Shown here: one piece after another, positions 38,290-49,158 of the stretch | Layout: every line of letters starts with the position of its first letter | Position numbering within the stretch: position 1 is the first letter of the stretch | Assembly (NCBI RefSeq): GCF_014694455.1 | Contig: NZ_JAAUWT010000005.1 | Span: 186,001-250,000 of the forward strand | From: Vibrio sp. S9_S30 | Lineage (GTDB): Bacteria > Pseudomonadota > Gammaproteobacteria > Enterobacterales > Vibrionaceae | Length of the DNA stretch: 64,000 bases | Reading direction: 5' to 3' | Position numbers and translations under genes: made by a program | The notes under the pieces: model-generated | Databases searched by the model: none | Told to the model about the DNA's origin: nothing | Seen by the model: only the letters and a program-made list of their open reading frames with translations

Positions 38290-39783
38290 TTAACTTCCTG
38301 ACTCAGGAATTTTCGCAACTAATCGTAATGATGCTGTCAATTCTTCCATTTGTAGCCATGGCTTCAACCATGCAACCGCATTGTAAGAACCTGGGCTTCC
38401 TGGAATTTCTTTCACCTGAACTTTTGCGTCTGCCAAAGGATAGCGCGCACGAATTTCCTGACCGCCACCTTCCGATGCATTCACATAGGTTAGGATCCAG
38501 CGGTTTAGCCATGTTTCTACATCTTCCGCTTCCATAAAGCTACCAATCTTGTCTCGAGCCATAACTTTCAAGTAGTGGGCAAAACGAGAGGTCGCCATCA
38601 TATAAGGAAGACGAGCCGAAATGGCGGCGTTTGCCGTTGCATCTGGGTTATCGTATTTCGCAGGTTTTTGGCAAGTTTGAGCCCCAAAGAATACAGCGTA
38701 GTTCGTATTCTTATAGTGACAAAGCGGCAAGAAACCGAGCTTACCTAGCTCTGATTCACGGCGGTCCGTGATCCCAATTTCTGTTGGGCACTTCATGTCT
38801 GGATCGCCATCATCACTCTGGAAGAAGTGTGTCGGTAAGTTTTCAACACGCCCCCCCCCTTCAGCCCCACGAATCGCCGTACAGAACCCATATTTCGCAA
38901 ACGCATCCGTTAGTTTCGCGCCCATTACATAGGATGAGTTCATCCAACAGTAATCATTGTGCTGAGCATTGATCGCGACGCCAGATACCGGATCCACATC
39001 AAACTCTTCGTAACCAAATTCTTCAACGGGTGCTGTGGCTTCACCATAAGGAAGACGAGCAAGCACTTTAGGCATCGTTAAAGAAACAAAGCGAGAATCA
39101 TCACTTTCACGGAATGAACGCCACTGTGCATATTCTAAAGATTCAAAGACTTTCTCTAGATCACGTGGCTTAGACAGTTCTGTCCACTCATCAAAGCCAA
39201 ACAATGCTGGCGACGCTGCAGATAGGAAAGGAGCAAACCCAGCCGCTGCAACGTTAGACATCAAGCTTAGTGTCTCAATATCTTCAGGGTGGTTGGTGAA
39301 TTCGTAATCACCAATAATGGCACCATAAGGTTCACCACCCGCACTGCCAAACTCAGATTCATATACTTTCTTGAAGATCTGGCTTTGGTCAAACTCCACC
39401 GCTTTACTCAGATCTTTGTGCAGTTCCTTTTTGGTTAGACTCATCAATCGAATCTTAAGCGTTGAACTGGTTTCTGAGTTGGACGTGAGGTAATGCAAAC
39501 CACGCCACGTTCCTTCAAGCTTTTGAAGTTCGGGATGATGCATCACTTCAGCAAGCTGTTTGGATATCTTCGCATCTAATGCTGAAATCGCTTCGCGGAA
39601 CGTCACCGTTAAGTTCTTGTTCCATGTAATCGTGCCTTTCATTGCTTCTTCAGTTAACGTTTTGATTAACTCTTCAGCACGAGATGCCTCGGTTTGCTTA
39701 GTCGCCCCGATGGCTTGTTCCAAGAAAGATACGCTCTGTTCACCAGTAGTAGGATCTAACTGCTGCTCAGTTTGAGTACTCAT
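38290..39783 (-). CDS. tssC: T6SS contractile sheath protein TssC (VipB)
   Basis: The large sheath subunit, 497 residues, pairing with TssB to form the contractile tail sheath. [62 protein letters not shown] and the C-terminal [22 protein letters not shown] are classical TssC blocks. Start overlaps the tssB stop by 1 bp. Confidence 0.97.
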   Translation of the reverse strand: MSTQTEQQLDPTTGEQSVSFLEQAIGATKQTEASRAEELIKTLTEEAMKGTITWNKNLTVTFREAISALDAKISKQLAEVMHHPELQKLEGTWRGLHYLTSNSETSSTLKIRLMSLTKKELHKDLSKAVEFDQSQIFKKVYESEFGSAGGEPYGAIIGDYEFTNHPEDIETLSLMSNVAAAGFAPFLSAASPALFGFDEWTELSKPRDLEKVFESLEYAQWRSFRESDDSRFVSLTMPKVLARLPYGEATAPVEEFGYEEFDVDPVSGVAINAQHNDYCWMNSSYVMGAKLTDAFAKYGFCTAIRGAEGGGRVENLPTHFFQSDDGDPDMKCPTEIGITDRRESELGKLGFLPLCHYKNTNYAVFFGAQTCQKPAKYDNPDATANAAISARLPYMMATSRFAHYLKVMARDKIGSFMEAEDVETWLNRWILTYVNASEGGGQEIRARYPLADAKVQVKEIPGSPGSYNAVAWLKPWLQMEELTASLRLVAKIPESGS

Positions 39784-40313
39784 TACTCACCTCCTTCTTT
39801 CTTATCACCAGAGCCATCTTCACTCAGGTTCAATTCACCTGCCAACTTGTTCAAGTTGTCGGTATTATTCAGAACAGATTCAAGGACATCTTCAAGCTCC
39901 TCTGAACGGTCCACTTTTGTCATAAGATCACGAAGCTTATTACGCGTTTCCATTAGCTTACGTAGTGGGTCAACTTGGTTAACAATCGAAGCTGGCTCAA
40001 AATCCTTCATCGACTTAAACTGAAGATCAACGCTGAATGTGGAATCATCATCCGCTAACTTATTGTCAACTCTGAAAGAAAGACTCGGACTCATCTTTTT
40101 CAAAACATCATCAAAATTATCTCGATCAATTTGAATAAAACGACGATCTTTTAAAGGCTTCAAAGCTTCCGTATTGTGACCTGCAAAATCACCCATAACG
40201 CCTAAAACAAAAGGCAGCTCTTTTTTAAGTGAAGCATTTTCAGTTTCTACGTCATACGTAATATGGACACGAGGCTTCCTTACTCGTGACAGTTTCGAGT
40301 GGATACTCGTCAT
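39783..40313 (-). CDS. tssB: T6SS contractile sheath protein TssB (VipA)
   Basis: The small sheath subunit, 176 residues. [45 protein letters not shown] and the C-terminal helix with NKLRDLM that binds TssC and ClpV are all present. A GGGAGAG site precedes the ATG. Confidence 0.97.
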   Translation of the reverse strand: MTSIHSKLSRVRKPRVHITYDVETENASLKKELPFVLGVMGDFAGHNTEALKPLKDRRFIQIDRDNFDDVLKKMSPSLSFRVDNKLADDDSTFSVDLQFKSMKDFEPASIVNQVDPLRKLMETRNKLRDLMTKVDRSEELEDVLESVLNNTDNLNKLAGELNLSEDGSGDKKEGGE

Positions 40314-40331
40314 AGGACTCTCCCTTTTTTG

Positions 40332-41459
40332 TTATTCACCATTTTGGTCTACTATGCCAACTAAACGGAAGTAGCCATTTTTGGCTTCTCCATCAGAAAT
40401 AAGCTCTGCCAGTAGTTCCGGCAAAGGCATATCACACCACCTCACCACCTGTTCGATTGAGTACGAAACGGGAGAGTGCGGTTCAGTTTCTTTAAAAAAT
40501 TCGGCTATTTTCTGCAATTGTTCAATTGCGTGTTTCCTTGAAGTTAAATTGGCTGCAAGCAATTGCCCTGATTGAATAGGCGAACTTGCTTCAATAGTGT
40601 CAGAGTCATCTGAATCCACAGGCATTTCTTCCTGTACTGGATCAGCTTCCACTTTGAGCTTGTCGCCCGCTAGGTGATTAAGTGCAGATTGAATGGCTTC
40701 AAGCTTCTTCTGAATATGGGAGCTAGGCATGACCTCCCCACAAGCCTCATCCATGGAGCGGCTGTATCGCTCAAATGCGGCTATCGCCTGTTCTAATTCA
40801 CTTCCCAGCCGTAAGTAAAACTCTTTGGAGGTTTGCGCGACTGCCTCTTGAATCGCTTTTAGATCAACGGCTCCGGAATCAATTTTTTGGCGCTTTTTAT
40901 CGTCATCCAAACGTTCTAAATCTATCGCTTGCTGATATTCCCAGTAAGCATAAGACTGGCCTGTATTAACGTCAGTCAAAGGAATAGACGAAATAGGAAA
41001 CAATAATGTCCCTTCTTTTTCCAATCCATTGAGGCCGATAATCGGCGTCACACGCGTTTCAATCCCGTCTTCGTCAGGCATGGGGTGTAGCGTTTCCCAG
41101 AAGTTTTCTATTAAGCCGGCTGCAAGCGAATACCCTTCTGCAAACCCTTTGAATCCGTAGGCGCGAGTCATCGCCTCGATTAACCATGCGACGAGCTCCA
41201 GATCTTTAGATTGTTCTGTAAGTTGTTCAGGTACTGTTTCTAAAAATGCGCTCCAAAGATTCACATAGTTCAGCAAAGGCTCTTCCAAAATGATGGCATT
41301 TCTTTCTTCATTTCGGGCAACCATTCTCAGGTCTTTTAATCGAAAATAGGCAGATTGAGGGCTAATATCTTGCCTTGGATCAGTACCTGAAGGGAGTTCT
41401 GACGAAATAGGCAACAATGCCTGCTCTATCCATTCAAAATCTGACGCTTCATACATCAT
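40332..41459 (-). CDS. tssA: T6SS protein TssA
   Basis: A baseplate or tail-cap protein with the N-terminal ImpA domain (WIEQALLPISSELPSGTDPRQD, FWETLHPMPDEDGIETR) and a variable C-terminal part (about 375 residues in total). I chose ATG 41459, which follows AGAGG and lies 2 bp after the pppA stop; the immediately following ATG codon is an equal alternative. The longer in-frame opening lies inside pppA. Confidence 0.92.
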   Translation of the reverse strand: MMYEASDFEWIEQALLPISSELPSGTDPRQDISPQSAYFRLKDLRMVARNEERNAIILEEPLLNYVNLWSAFLETVPEQLTEQSKDLELVAWLIEAMTRAYGFKGFAEGYSLAAGLIENFWETLHPMPDEDGIETRVTPIIGLNGLEKEGTLLFPISSIPLTDVNTGQSYAYWEYQQAIDLERLDDDKKRQKIDSGAVDLKAIQEAVAQTSKEFYLRLGSELEQAIAAFERYSRSMDEACGEVMPSSHIQKKLEAIQSALNHLAGDKLKVEADPVQEEMPVDSDDSDTIEASSPIQSGQLLAANLTSRKHAIEQLQKIAEFFKETEPHSPVSYSIEQVVRWCDMPLPELLAELISDGEAKNGYFRLVGIVDQNGE

Positions 41460-41461
41460 GG

Positions 41462-42247
41462 TTAGCGACCTCTTGCAAAAATGGGAACGGTTGCGTCGTT
41501 CGAATGTGCGACTTCTGAGGAATACTCCGCAGCCATCGCTTTGATCAGTGCGCATGTCACATTATCTTGTGCTCCACGCACTAACGCAGAATGCATTAAG
41601 GCTAAGCCTGATTGGCTCACCGCATCAGCCTGTAATGTTCGTAAAATTTCCGTGTTATTAAGCTCTTTGGTTAATCCATCGCTGCACAGAAGAAATTGAT
41701 CACCGGGAACCAATTGACCCGATACCTGATCAATGACGACATCGGGTTCCACACCAATCGCTCTGGTGATCACATTGGCCAGTGGATGGCTCTCTGCATC
41801 CTCAAAATTCAGCAGACCTTGGTCAACCAAATCCATGACTTGGCTGTGATCTCGCGTCTTTTGAACAAGGTGGTTATCTCTCATCAAATAAATGCGGCTA
41901 TCCCCTACCCATAAGCAGTGATAAAAGCCATCTTGGATGTACAACAACACCAAAGTTGTACCCATGGTTTTGCCATCGAGATTTAATTTCGCGTATTCAT
42001 AAATTGACCGGTTAGCCTGCTGCACTGCACGTCTAAGATCATCAATAGAAAAGTCTTGATGTTCGTTTGCATACTTTTCAATGGTGTCAACCAGCATCTG
42101 GCTCGCGATATCACCGGCTTCATGCCCGCCCATTCCGTCTGCTACCACCCAAACTCTTTTAGCAGACAAATCAAGAAGTGAATCTTCGTTATAAGGTCTT
42201 ACTTTTCCAGGATGGGTTTTTGAAAAGGTAAAGATGTTCCAATTCAT
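41462..42247 (-). CDS. pppA: T6SS-associated PP2C-type protein phosphatase
   Basis: A 261-residue metal-dependent Ser/Thr phosphatase expected to reverse PpkA phosphorylation and switch the T6SS off. Metal-binding motifs RPYNEDS, VVADGMGGHEAGDIAS, LLCSDGLTKEL and QDNVTCALI are intact. It sits between tagF and tssA within the operon, while the kinase gene is transcribed divergently. Confidence 0.94.
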   Translation of the reverse strand: MNWNIFTFSKTHPGKVRPYNEDSLLDLSAKRVWVVADGMGGHEAGDIASQMLVDTIEKYANEHQDFSIDDLRRAVQQANRSIYEYAKLNLDGKTMGTTLVLLYIQDGFYHCLWVGDSRIYLMRDNHLVQKTRDHSQVMDLVDQGLLNFEDAESHPLANVITRAIGVEPDVVIDQVSGQLVPGDQFLLCSDGLTKELNNTEILRTLQADAVSQSGLALMHSALVRGAQDNVTCALIKAMAAEYSSEVAHSNDATVPIFARGR

Positions 42248-42260
42248 ACTGTTTTACTCC

Positions 42261-42956
42261 TTACCAATTCCATTGGTCCCAATTACCATCCAACATCGCA
42301 GAAAACTGCCCAACGGCTGGTAAACCATCAGTAAAGGTCGAAATGGCAGGAATGCTTTCCGAACCTTCCGTCCACCAGAAACACGTTCTTGGAAGCTTGG
42401 TTCTCAATAAATGTTGAAGAAGATCGTTTCCCCCTAGTGGAATCTGTTCCTCGTAAATGAGGTTTTGAAACTCTCCAGAAATTGGTGTTGCTTTAAAAAC
42501 CGGATTACGAGATAGAACGGCTTCCCAATGTTCGTTTAGCAACTGAGTATTCCAATGCTCTATCTGAAAATTATCCTCTAGCACAGCTAGTGCCTGCTCT
42601 TCTGCTCTTTCACTCCAAGACCTATCCAACCAGTATGAAATGGCCGTTCCGTCTACAGGCCGAGCTAAAGTAAAGAAGTAATAACGACCTACCGAATCAA
42701 CACTGGGAATCATCGTGCCAATAATGACTTTTTCACCGCACACATTGGCGGGTAATGCGAAATTCCAAATGGGCGCATTCATGTAATGGGTAGTCCAGCT
42801 CTCCTCTAACTGCTCGCGGCTCACGGCCAAGACAGCTTGCTGCCAATCTTGCCAAGTTTTCAAAAAATCGAGTGGCAGAGATTCTTGTATAAAGTCTCCC
42901 TTTGCTGGAATTTTTCCAAAATAGCCCCATTGCTCGGTTATAAGGTTTGAGGACAT
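42261..42956 (-). CDS. tagF: T6SS-associated protein TagF (ImpM)
   Basis: A 231-residue DUF2094/ImpM protein that acts as a post-translational repressor of T6SS assembly in other bacteria. The start GYFGKIPAKGDFIQ is the family signature; RYYFFTLARPV and CFWWTEGS also fit. The ATG at 42956 overlaps the tssM end by 19 bp; an in-frame codon at 42983 would lie deeper in tssM. Confidence 0.92.
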   Translation of the reverse strand: MSSNLITEQWGYFGKIPAKGDFIQESLPLDFLKTWQDWQQAVLAVSREQLEESWTTHYMNAPIWNFALPANVCGEKVIIGTMIPSVDSVGRYYFFTLARPVDGTAISYWLDRSWSERAEEQALAVLEDNFQIEHWNTQLLNEHWEAVLSRNPVFKATPISGEFQNLIYEEQIPLGGNDLLQHLLRTKLPRTCFWWTEGSESIPAISTFTDGLPAVGQFSAMLDGNWDQWNW

Positions 42957-45900
42957 GAGAATCGCTCCATATCGTTCGACCAAAATGGGTTAATGGTGCT
43001 GCTCGGAATCAGCTCCAATTGAACTTTATTGCCTTTAAGATCAATCATCACAATGTTGTCTTTCCTAGTTTCAGGGCGAGCTTTTAAGGATTGATCCAAC
43101 ATTTTGTATAACCCCCACTGCCCTTCGTAGGTATGAGATATTTCTCGTGAAGAGTTGGGCGGTATGAATATAATGCGTGTTTCAGAACTGCTTGAAGGCC
43201 ACGACAATCTTTGCGTCCTTTCAGGTCCATGGCTATAAACCAATTGCTGAGATCCCAGTTCTAGCTTGAATTTTGAGATATGCTGATCAAGGTATTTGGG
43301 TCTCAATCCGAAATCGATCTTGACTGAGTTATCGGCTTCGAAAAACGTTTGACGTATTTTTTCTGCGCGCTGGAATACAATCAGTGTTTCTTGACTCACT
43401 CCGATTTCTTTTTCAAAACGCCAATGACGTCCTGAGGTATCAACGAACGGTTCCAAGTAGTCGGTGAAAAAATTGTCTAGCGTACCGCCATAGCCGAAGA
43501 ATCGTTTGAAATCCTTCAGATTGACCTCATGTTTAGCCGCAGGGCTAAAAGGATAACGTCCCTTGATACTGCGTTCGTAATCTTTCACGACTTGTGATTG
43601 CCAAATCTGATTAAGGTGTACTTGAGAACCTTTTTCTGCCAAGCGTGTTGATTCATTCGACAAGCCAATTAACCATCGATTAAATGGCGATGGTAAGATG
43701 GCATTGGTGCGCTTGAGAGAACGAGCAACATCTTCGGTCACTGTGCCATCTAAAATGCTCTTATAGGCCAGCTTCTGATTGTTCCCTGAGCTGGAAAGAT
43801 CGGCTAAGTACTCTCGTAAACCAACCAGCGACTGATTGATCAGTTCAAAGTCTTGCTGCTGTATCTTAACGATGCCTTTAAATGCTCTTTCTACTTCTTT
43901 CCCCGGAAGCGAAATGGCGAGATTGGTATTCTCGGTAGGCATAAATCGCCCTATAGCATTCTTCTTATTATGGAGTGCCACGTCAGCGGCTTTTGTCGCG
44001 ACTTCTGCTGCCACTTTCTCATTTTGACTCAATGAAACCTTGGTCAGTGATACCTCTTTTTGTACTGCTTTTAAGAAGGATTCAATCGGTCTTTCTGAAC
44101 TGGAAAGTATGCGACTTTGAATCAAGCTTAACTCTAGGCTTGGCGTCGCTTTCAGAGAAATGTCATTTATCAGAGATTCCCACTCATAAATGTAGTCTCG
44201 GTAGTATCGCTCTCGTACTCCTTTAACAGCTAAATCGTGATCAACGGCCTGAATATCAATGTTGTCTCCGTAGACCCAATTGTCCTCCATTAAATTCTTA
44301 ACGGTGCGGCTTATTTGCATTTGAAAAATACTGTGGAAGCCATTGAATGTGTAAAAGCCAGGAACCCCCGCAGATAAAGGCTTTCCGCTCTTTCTTTCAA
44401 ATTGGCTTAAACTTTGTGAGCCCAAAACATCCGTAATTCTAAAAGATGGAACATGACTTTTGATGAATTGTAACTTCATACGCTGGTAAGCACGCTCCGC
44501 CAAAGGCAACTGTGTAAGCACGTTTCGCGCATCTCTTACCGCATCGTGATTGACGTATAGCCCTAAGTCATCATTGAGAAGCAAGTTTTTAGTATGCTGC
44601 ATTAAAGAAGCGCGCTTTTCTTCATTGAATTCCCCTGGGAAATTCTTTTCAAAATAAAGCTCAAACCAACTTTCTACATGGACAAGCTCAAATCGCTCCG
44701 GATTGAATAGCATTAAATAGGTTTTCAGCGTTTCATACAGATACTCACGGTGCGCCTTCTTTTCATTCATTTCTTCAATCAACGCAGATTCCAAGAGCTT
44801 AGAAAAGTACCCCTTTAGAGCTTGGTGGTAAGCGGCTTTTGCTGGTTGACCAATCTTATTACCCTGGTATAACCCAAATTTCTTTATACCATCGACGTCT
44901 TCATAGTAGCCTGCGTAGCCCATTGGCAACTGCATAACTTGATCGAGTAACGCCAGTGATTCGATGAGGTTATCTTCAAAGTTGAAGTCAATTCGCTTCA
45001 CTTGATTGTCGATGTCCGCAATTCGACGGTCTGATTCATCAATGAGTTCCTGATTCCACTGGAAACTTTGGAACCAAATGGCCCCAAATGATGCAACGCT
45101 GATTACACTCAACGCCAACGCACCGTGTTTCACCCAACGGTTTTGTTTTTGATGATGACGATTAACACTGCCAAGGTATTGCTCTTTAAAAATGATGTCT
45201 TCAAATAACGAGCGAATGAAATAACTCACCGATTCTTTAGAGCTGGTTTTGAGGGAAAGCTGAGACAGACCAAGCCCTGACGATGTTTCATTCATCACTC
45301 GATCAATCGGCATCCCTTCTTGTACCGAGCTAACGATAAACACCCCACGAATCATCGTTGATTCTTCGAATGCATTTTTGGCGAAAATGTCACTTAAGAA
45401 TTCATCGGCATTGGCTTGAAGCATTCGAAGCTGTTTAGGGAACTCAAAAATCAGTGCACGCTTATCAAGATCGGTTTCTTGCTCAAGACGCTTGTTCATA
45501 CGCTTATCTAAGCTCTCAAGCATATGATGGAACTCTTTGTTGAAAAGCGATATTACGCCTTTCTCATCATCACAGGATTCCGGGAACATGAACCCGAGTA
45601 ATTGGTCTCTTTCTTCATCTTCTAAATCGGCGAAGTATTCATTAAAGCCTGCAATCAAATCGGCTTTCGTAAATACAATGTAAATAGGAAATTGCATGCC
45701 CAATTGATTTTTTAGCTCTTGAATACGCGCTTTAATTGCCCTTGCATGCATTCCTCGTTCAGTGCGCGTTTGGCTCATCAGACTAACCAAGCTCACGGCT
45801 ACAATCGCCCCATTGATTGGACGCTTAGTTCTGTATTTTTTTAGTAGACCTAAAAACCCTAGCCAAGCTTTGGAGTCTTTCTCTGAGTGGCTGTCCTGAG

Positions 45901-46462
45901 TGGTATAACGACCTGCTGTATCAATAAGTACGGCTTTGTTGGTAAACCACCAATCACAATGCCGCGTACCACCAATTCCGGAAAGAGGATCTTGCCCCAA
46001 ACTTTCCGATAGTGGGAACTCCAACCCTGAATTTGCCAAAGCCGTGGTTTTACCCGTCCCTGGAGGACCGATTAAAACGTACCACGGAAGCTTGTATATA
46101 CTTTGTTTTCCGCGCTTCCCTGACTTATTTAATACTTGGATCGCTTGGTCAATTCGACCTTTTAGTAAATCGATCTCCGCTGCCGACTCTTCGTCTTCTT
46201 GCGCATTGACTTCGAGCAACGACTGTATACTTTCGTTTTCTTCTTTTTTTTCTTTCTTTTGTTGACGAATATTAACAACACCCCAGATAAACATAAGTCC
46301 GAGTAGAACTAGAAATCGTGACGTTTCGCTTTTTAGTGGCTCATGACCTGCAACAGCAATCAGAGGTCCAACTAGCCATATCATTAAAGAAAGGGCGATC
46401 AAACCGATTAAGCCTACAAACCATTTTTGGCTGACAAATTTACCTACCGATTTCAAACTCAC
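42938..46462 (-). CDS. tssM: T6SS membrane complex protein TssM (IcmF)
   Basis: An 1174-residue inner-membrane protein forming the envelope complex with TssL and TssJ. Two N-terminal membrane helices (about residues 16-38 and 49-66), a cytoplasmic NTPase-like domain with Walker A GPPGTGKTT (about 132-140) and VLIDTAGRYT, a third helix (about 450-466) and a large periplasmic part. The Walker A motif is complete, which is not so in every TssM. Overlaps tssL by 4 bp. Confidence 0.96.
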   Translation of the reverse strand: MSLKSVGKFVSQKWFVGLIGLIALSLMIWLVGPLIAVAGHEPLKSETSRFLVLLGLMFIWGVVNIRQQKKEKKEENESIQSLLEVNAQEDEESAAEIDLLKGRIDQAIQVLNKSGKRGKQSIYKLPWYVLIGPPGTGKTTALANSGLEFPLSESLGQDPLSGIGGTRHCDWWFTNKAVLIDTAGRYTTQDSHSEKDSKAWLGFLGLLKKYRTKRPINGAIVAVSLVSLMSQTRTERGMHARAIKARIQELKNQLGMQFPIYIVFTKADLIAGFNEYFADLEDEERDQLLGFMFPESCDDEKGVISLFNKEFHHMLESLDKRMNKRLEQETDLDKRALIFEFPKQLRMLQANADEFLSDIFAKNAFEESTMIRGVFIVSSVQEGMPIDRVMNETSSGLGLSQLSLKTSSKESVSYFIRSLFEDIIFKEQYLGSVNRHHQKQNRWVKHGALALSVISVASFGAIWFQSFQWNQELIDESDRRIADIDNQVKRIDFNFEDNLIESLALLDQVMQLPMGYAGYYEDVDGIKKFGLYQGNKIGQPAKAAYHQALKGYFSKLLESALIEEMNEKKAHREYLYETLKTYLMLFNPERFELVHVESWFELYFEKNFPGEFNEEKRASLMQHTKNLLLNDDLGLYVNHDAVRDARNVLTQLPLAERAYQRMKLQFIKSHVPSFRITDVLGSQSLSQFERKSGKPLSAGVPGFYTFNGFHSIFQMQISRTVKNLMEDNWVYGDNIDIQAVDHDLAVKGVRERYYRDYIYEWESLINDISLKATPSLELSLIQSRILSSSERPIESFLKAVQKEVSLTKVSLSQNEKVAAEVATKAADVALHNKKNAIGRFMPTENTNLAISLPGKEVERAFKGIVKIQQQDFELINQSLVGLREYLADLSSSGNNQKLAYKSILDGTVTEDVARSLKRTNAILPSPFNRWLIGLSNESTRLAEKGSQVHLNQIWQSQVVKDYERSIKGRYPFSPAAKHEVNLKDFKRFFGYGGTLDNFFTDYLEPFVDTSGRHWRFEKEIGVSQETLIVFQRAEKIRQTFFEADNSVKIDFGLRPKYLDQHISKFKLELGSQQLVYSHGPERTQRLSWPSSSSETRIIFIPPNSSREISHTYEGQWGLYKMLDQSLKARPETRKDNIVMIDLKGNKVQLELIPSSTINPFWSNDMERFSCPQTL

Positions 46463-47787
46463 TGCTCTTCTCCTGCTGCTCCTTGGACCACCATTAAGTC
46501 GATCTCAACTCTGCGGTTTCTCGCACGATTTGCCTCTGTATCGTTGTCAACAAGAGGTCTTGCATCCCCCATTCCTTCAGGAATCAATCGACCCACTAAA
46601 TTGCTGCTTGAAGCAAGATGATTGGTAACCGACGTTGCTCTCGCAAGAGATAAATGCCAATTGGATGGAAACTTACTGGTAAAAATGGGCTTATTGTCGG
46701 TATGACCTACAATCATAATTCGACCTTTCGTCCCCTCAAGTGAACGCCCTACTTTAGAAAGCACTGGACGGATATGTTGTACCAGTTCAGCACTTCCTGA
46801 ATCGAATAGCTCGTTGGCTGAAAATGAAATTCTTACTCGATCAGGCAGTTGTTGAATCTCAACCATGCCACGTTCAGCTTCTGTCGCTAAATAATCTTGA
46901 ATACGCTTGGCAACCGGCGCAACATCCGCCAAGGGTATCGATTCAGAAATCTCTACAGGGGGAATAAGATTAAGTAAGTTAGTAAAAGTCTGATTCGACT
47001 CTTCGTTGATTTTATAATTGAACCCCATATACGTTGCAGCAAGAAGCGCACCCGCAATAGATAGGGTTACCCAAACGGGTGTGCTTTCTGTGGTTTCTTC
47101 ACCGATGCGAACCTTGTCCTGCCACCCATCGCTAAGCACCTTGGGCGGGCGCTCGCTGACAGCGGTAATCACATCGTATACTCTTTGCCTAAGACTACGG
47201 TGAGATTCGATACCATTCTGTTCAAGGCGGTATCGCCCAACGAACCCTAAAGACATACAAATATATTGAAGCTGAAGGATATCTAAATTTTCCGTTGGAG
47301 TGGACATGGCTTTATCAAGGAAGTCGTAAAACTGCTCTCCACCTTGCGTATTCGCATAAAAAGTAGAAAGTAGTGAGTTGTCCACCCAGATGGATTGACC
47401 ACCCCAGACCGTATTCAAAACGGTTTCATCTATAAGGCAGCACAAGCAAAACCTTGCAGTATCAATGTCTTGGTTACGTGCATTTTGTAAACGTAAGCGC
47501 GTTTCATAATCTCGAACTTTCTGGACAAACGCATCACGCAGTTGTTGTACATCGCCATATTGCGCTGTTGCACGAATTTGTCCAACTAAAGAAAGAACAA
47601 CATTGGCTTCGGCAAGGAGTAAATTTTCTCCGAATGCAATAACGCTGGATGATTTTTCTTCCCGAATGACCTTCGTTAGTAATACTGTGCTGTCGCCTTC
47701 TTGTTGAGTAGGCGGTGTTGGCGCTGCTGGTGCCGGTTTCGCACCACCTCTTCGCCCTGGAGTGGGCTTCATTACAGTCTCTTCCAT
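46459..47787 (-). CDS. tssL: T6SS membrane complex protein TssL with OmpA domain
   Basis: A 442-residue evolved TssL: a cytoplasmic DotU domain (about 45-235, with RFCLCCLIDETVLNTVWG), one membrane helix near residue 245-265, and a C-terminal OmpA-like peptidoglycan-binding domain (IMIVGHTDNKPIF, WHLSLARATSVTNHL, NRRVEIDLMV). It anchors the secretion complex to the cell wall. A Pro-rich N-terminal tail precedes DotU. The ATG at 47787 follows AGAGAG; ATG 47772 is possible. Confidence 0.95.
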   Translation of the reverse strand: MEETVMKPTPGRRGGAKPAPAAPTPPTQQEGDSTVLLTKVIREEKSSSVIAFGENLLLAEANVVLSLVGQIRATAQYGDVQQLRDAFVQKVRDYETRLRLQNARNQDIDTARFCLCCLIDETVLNTVWGGQSIWVDNSLLSTFYANTQGGEQFYDFLDKAMSTPTENLDILQLQYICMSLGFVGRYRLEQNGIESHRSLRQRVYDVITAVSERPPKVLSDGWQDKVRIGEETTESTPVWVTLSIAGALLAATYMGFNYKINEESNQTFTNLLNLIPPVEISESIPLADVAPVAKRIQDYLATEAERGMVEIQQLPDRVRISFSANELFDSGSAELVQHIRPVLSKVGRSLEGTKGRIMIVGHTDNKPIFTSKFPSNWHLSLARATSVTNHLASSSNLVGRLIPEGMGDARPLVDNDTEANRARNRRVEIDLMVVQGAAGEEQ

Positions 47788-47802
47788 CTCTCTACTTCAA
47801 CT

Positions 47803-49128
47803 TTATTGATTGATTGTCCATAACTCGATATCGATACCCGGATAATTACCAGATATATGAATAGCAAGACCCCCACTTTCTTTTAACCGTTGCCAGTAAG
47901 GACCTTTTTTGAGCACTTCAAAATACTGATATCCTGCCTGATAGGGAATTTGCCTAGGTACAACGGTTAACGGTGAAATGGCAATGCCGTGAAGCTGGTT
48001 ATTGATAAGATCTCGAATGTTCTCGACGGGACCCAACTTCATTTGTGATGGCAATTTCGCACGTAGTTCCTCACTCGCAACATCGGCTTTTATCGCCAAA
48101 ACAAACTGGCATTTAGACAAGATATTTTTATCCGGAATACTGGATACACGGATGCCGTATTGCCTGATTTCAAGCGGTAGCTTTGTTGCTGTCTGTTCTA
48201 GTACTACGCTTAAGTACTGGCTGAGCATTTGGTGAACCACATGAAAGAGCTCGGCCATATCACCATGTTTGTATTTAGGTAATACAGGTGGGCGTTTAGA
48301 CTTGGTGGAAAAAGTCGCTAGCTCACCAATTAACCCATACAATGCTGTCGTCAATTGAAAAGGGTGTAAATCCACACACTGGCTGAAATGACGCAAGGTC
48401 GTTTCGTGACGATTGAGCATTTGTAGCATGACAAAATCAACCGCCGATGCCGATGCCGATTTGCCTTGCCCTAATCGCTGAGCAAGTGCATCCGCACGTA
48501 TCTTTATCATCGCAACAATATTGTTTAAATATTTATGGATGGTCGCATTGTTATTGGCGTTCAAAGACGGAGGAATAAAATCCTGATCGAGAACAATCGC
48601 GCCTTCCGTAGTCACTTCCTTGATCTTTGCAACCCGAATAGAGTGATAGCCCGGTAAAGTATCGTTAGTGACTTTTAACTGAAGACGCAAAGAAGCTAGT
48701 TGCAATATTTCTTCATCCTGACCAGTGACTACATCAGTAACCGACTGATCAGTATAGATATAACGCGTTACCACTTCTTCTGTATCAGAGGCAATATTCT
48801 GTCCACGCACCTTATCTGCTGGAATGGCAAGTACGACGAACACATCTTTCGCTTCTTGCTCAACATTTAGTGGTTTAGGTGAATTATCCTTAACTGGTAC
48901 ATTCACTAAGGTCATGTCTTGCATAATTGCTTGACAGTGCTCTAGATGAAGTTGACCTTCTTTTAATAAGGCATGATTAAATTTTATGGTAGAGACACCC
49001 CAAGAGTAAGGAGAAAGCAATTGTTGAATTTCTTTCGCCTCAAAATTGATTGCTCGTTCTTGTTGCTGAAAATGTTGAGGGCGCAAAAACATACCCTCAC
49101 ACCATGCGATGGGAGAAAAATCACTCAT
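47803..49128 (-). CDS. tssK: T6SS baseplate protein TssK
   Basis: A 441-residue connector between baseplate and membrane complex, related to phage receptor-binding proteins. WCEGMFLRPQHFQQQ at the N-terminus and PYQAGYQYFEVLKKGPYWQ near the C-terminus are highly conserved. 15 bp upstream of tssL. Confidence 0.96.
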   Translation of the reverse strand: MSDFSPIAWCEGMFLRPQHFQQQERAINFEAKEIQQLLSPYSWGVSTIKFNHALLKEGQLHLEHCQAIMQDMTLVNVPVKDNSPKPLNVEQEAKDVFVVLAIPADKVRGQNIASDTEEVVTRYIYTDQSVTDVVTGQDEEILQLASLRLQLKVTNDTLPGYHSIRVAKIKEVTTEGAIVLDQDFIPPSLNANNNATIHKYLNNIVAMIKIRADALAQRLGQGKSASASAVDFVMLQMLNRHETTLRHFSQCVDLHPFQLTTALYGLIGELATFSTKSKRPPVLPKYKHGDMAELFHVVHQMLSQYLSVVLEQTATKLPLEIRQYGIRVSSIPDKNILSKCQFVLAIKADVASEELRAKLPSQMKLGPVENIRDLINNQLHGIAISPLTVVPRQIPYQAGYQYFEVLKKGPYWQRLKESGGLAIHISGNYPGIDIELWTINQ

Positions 49129-49158
49129 TAATTAGAAAACCTATTTGTACTTCAGAAA

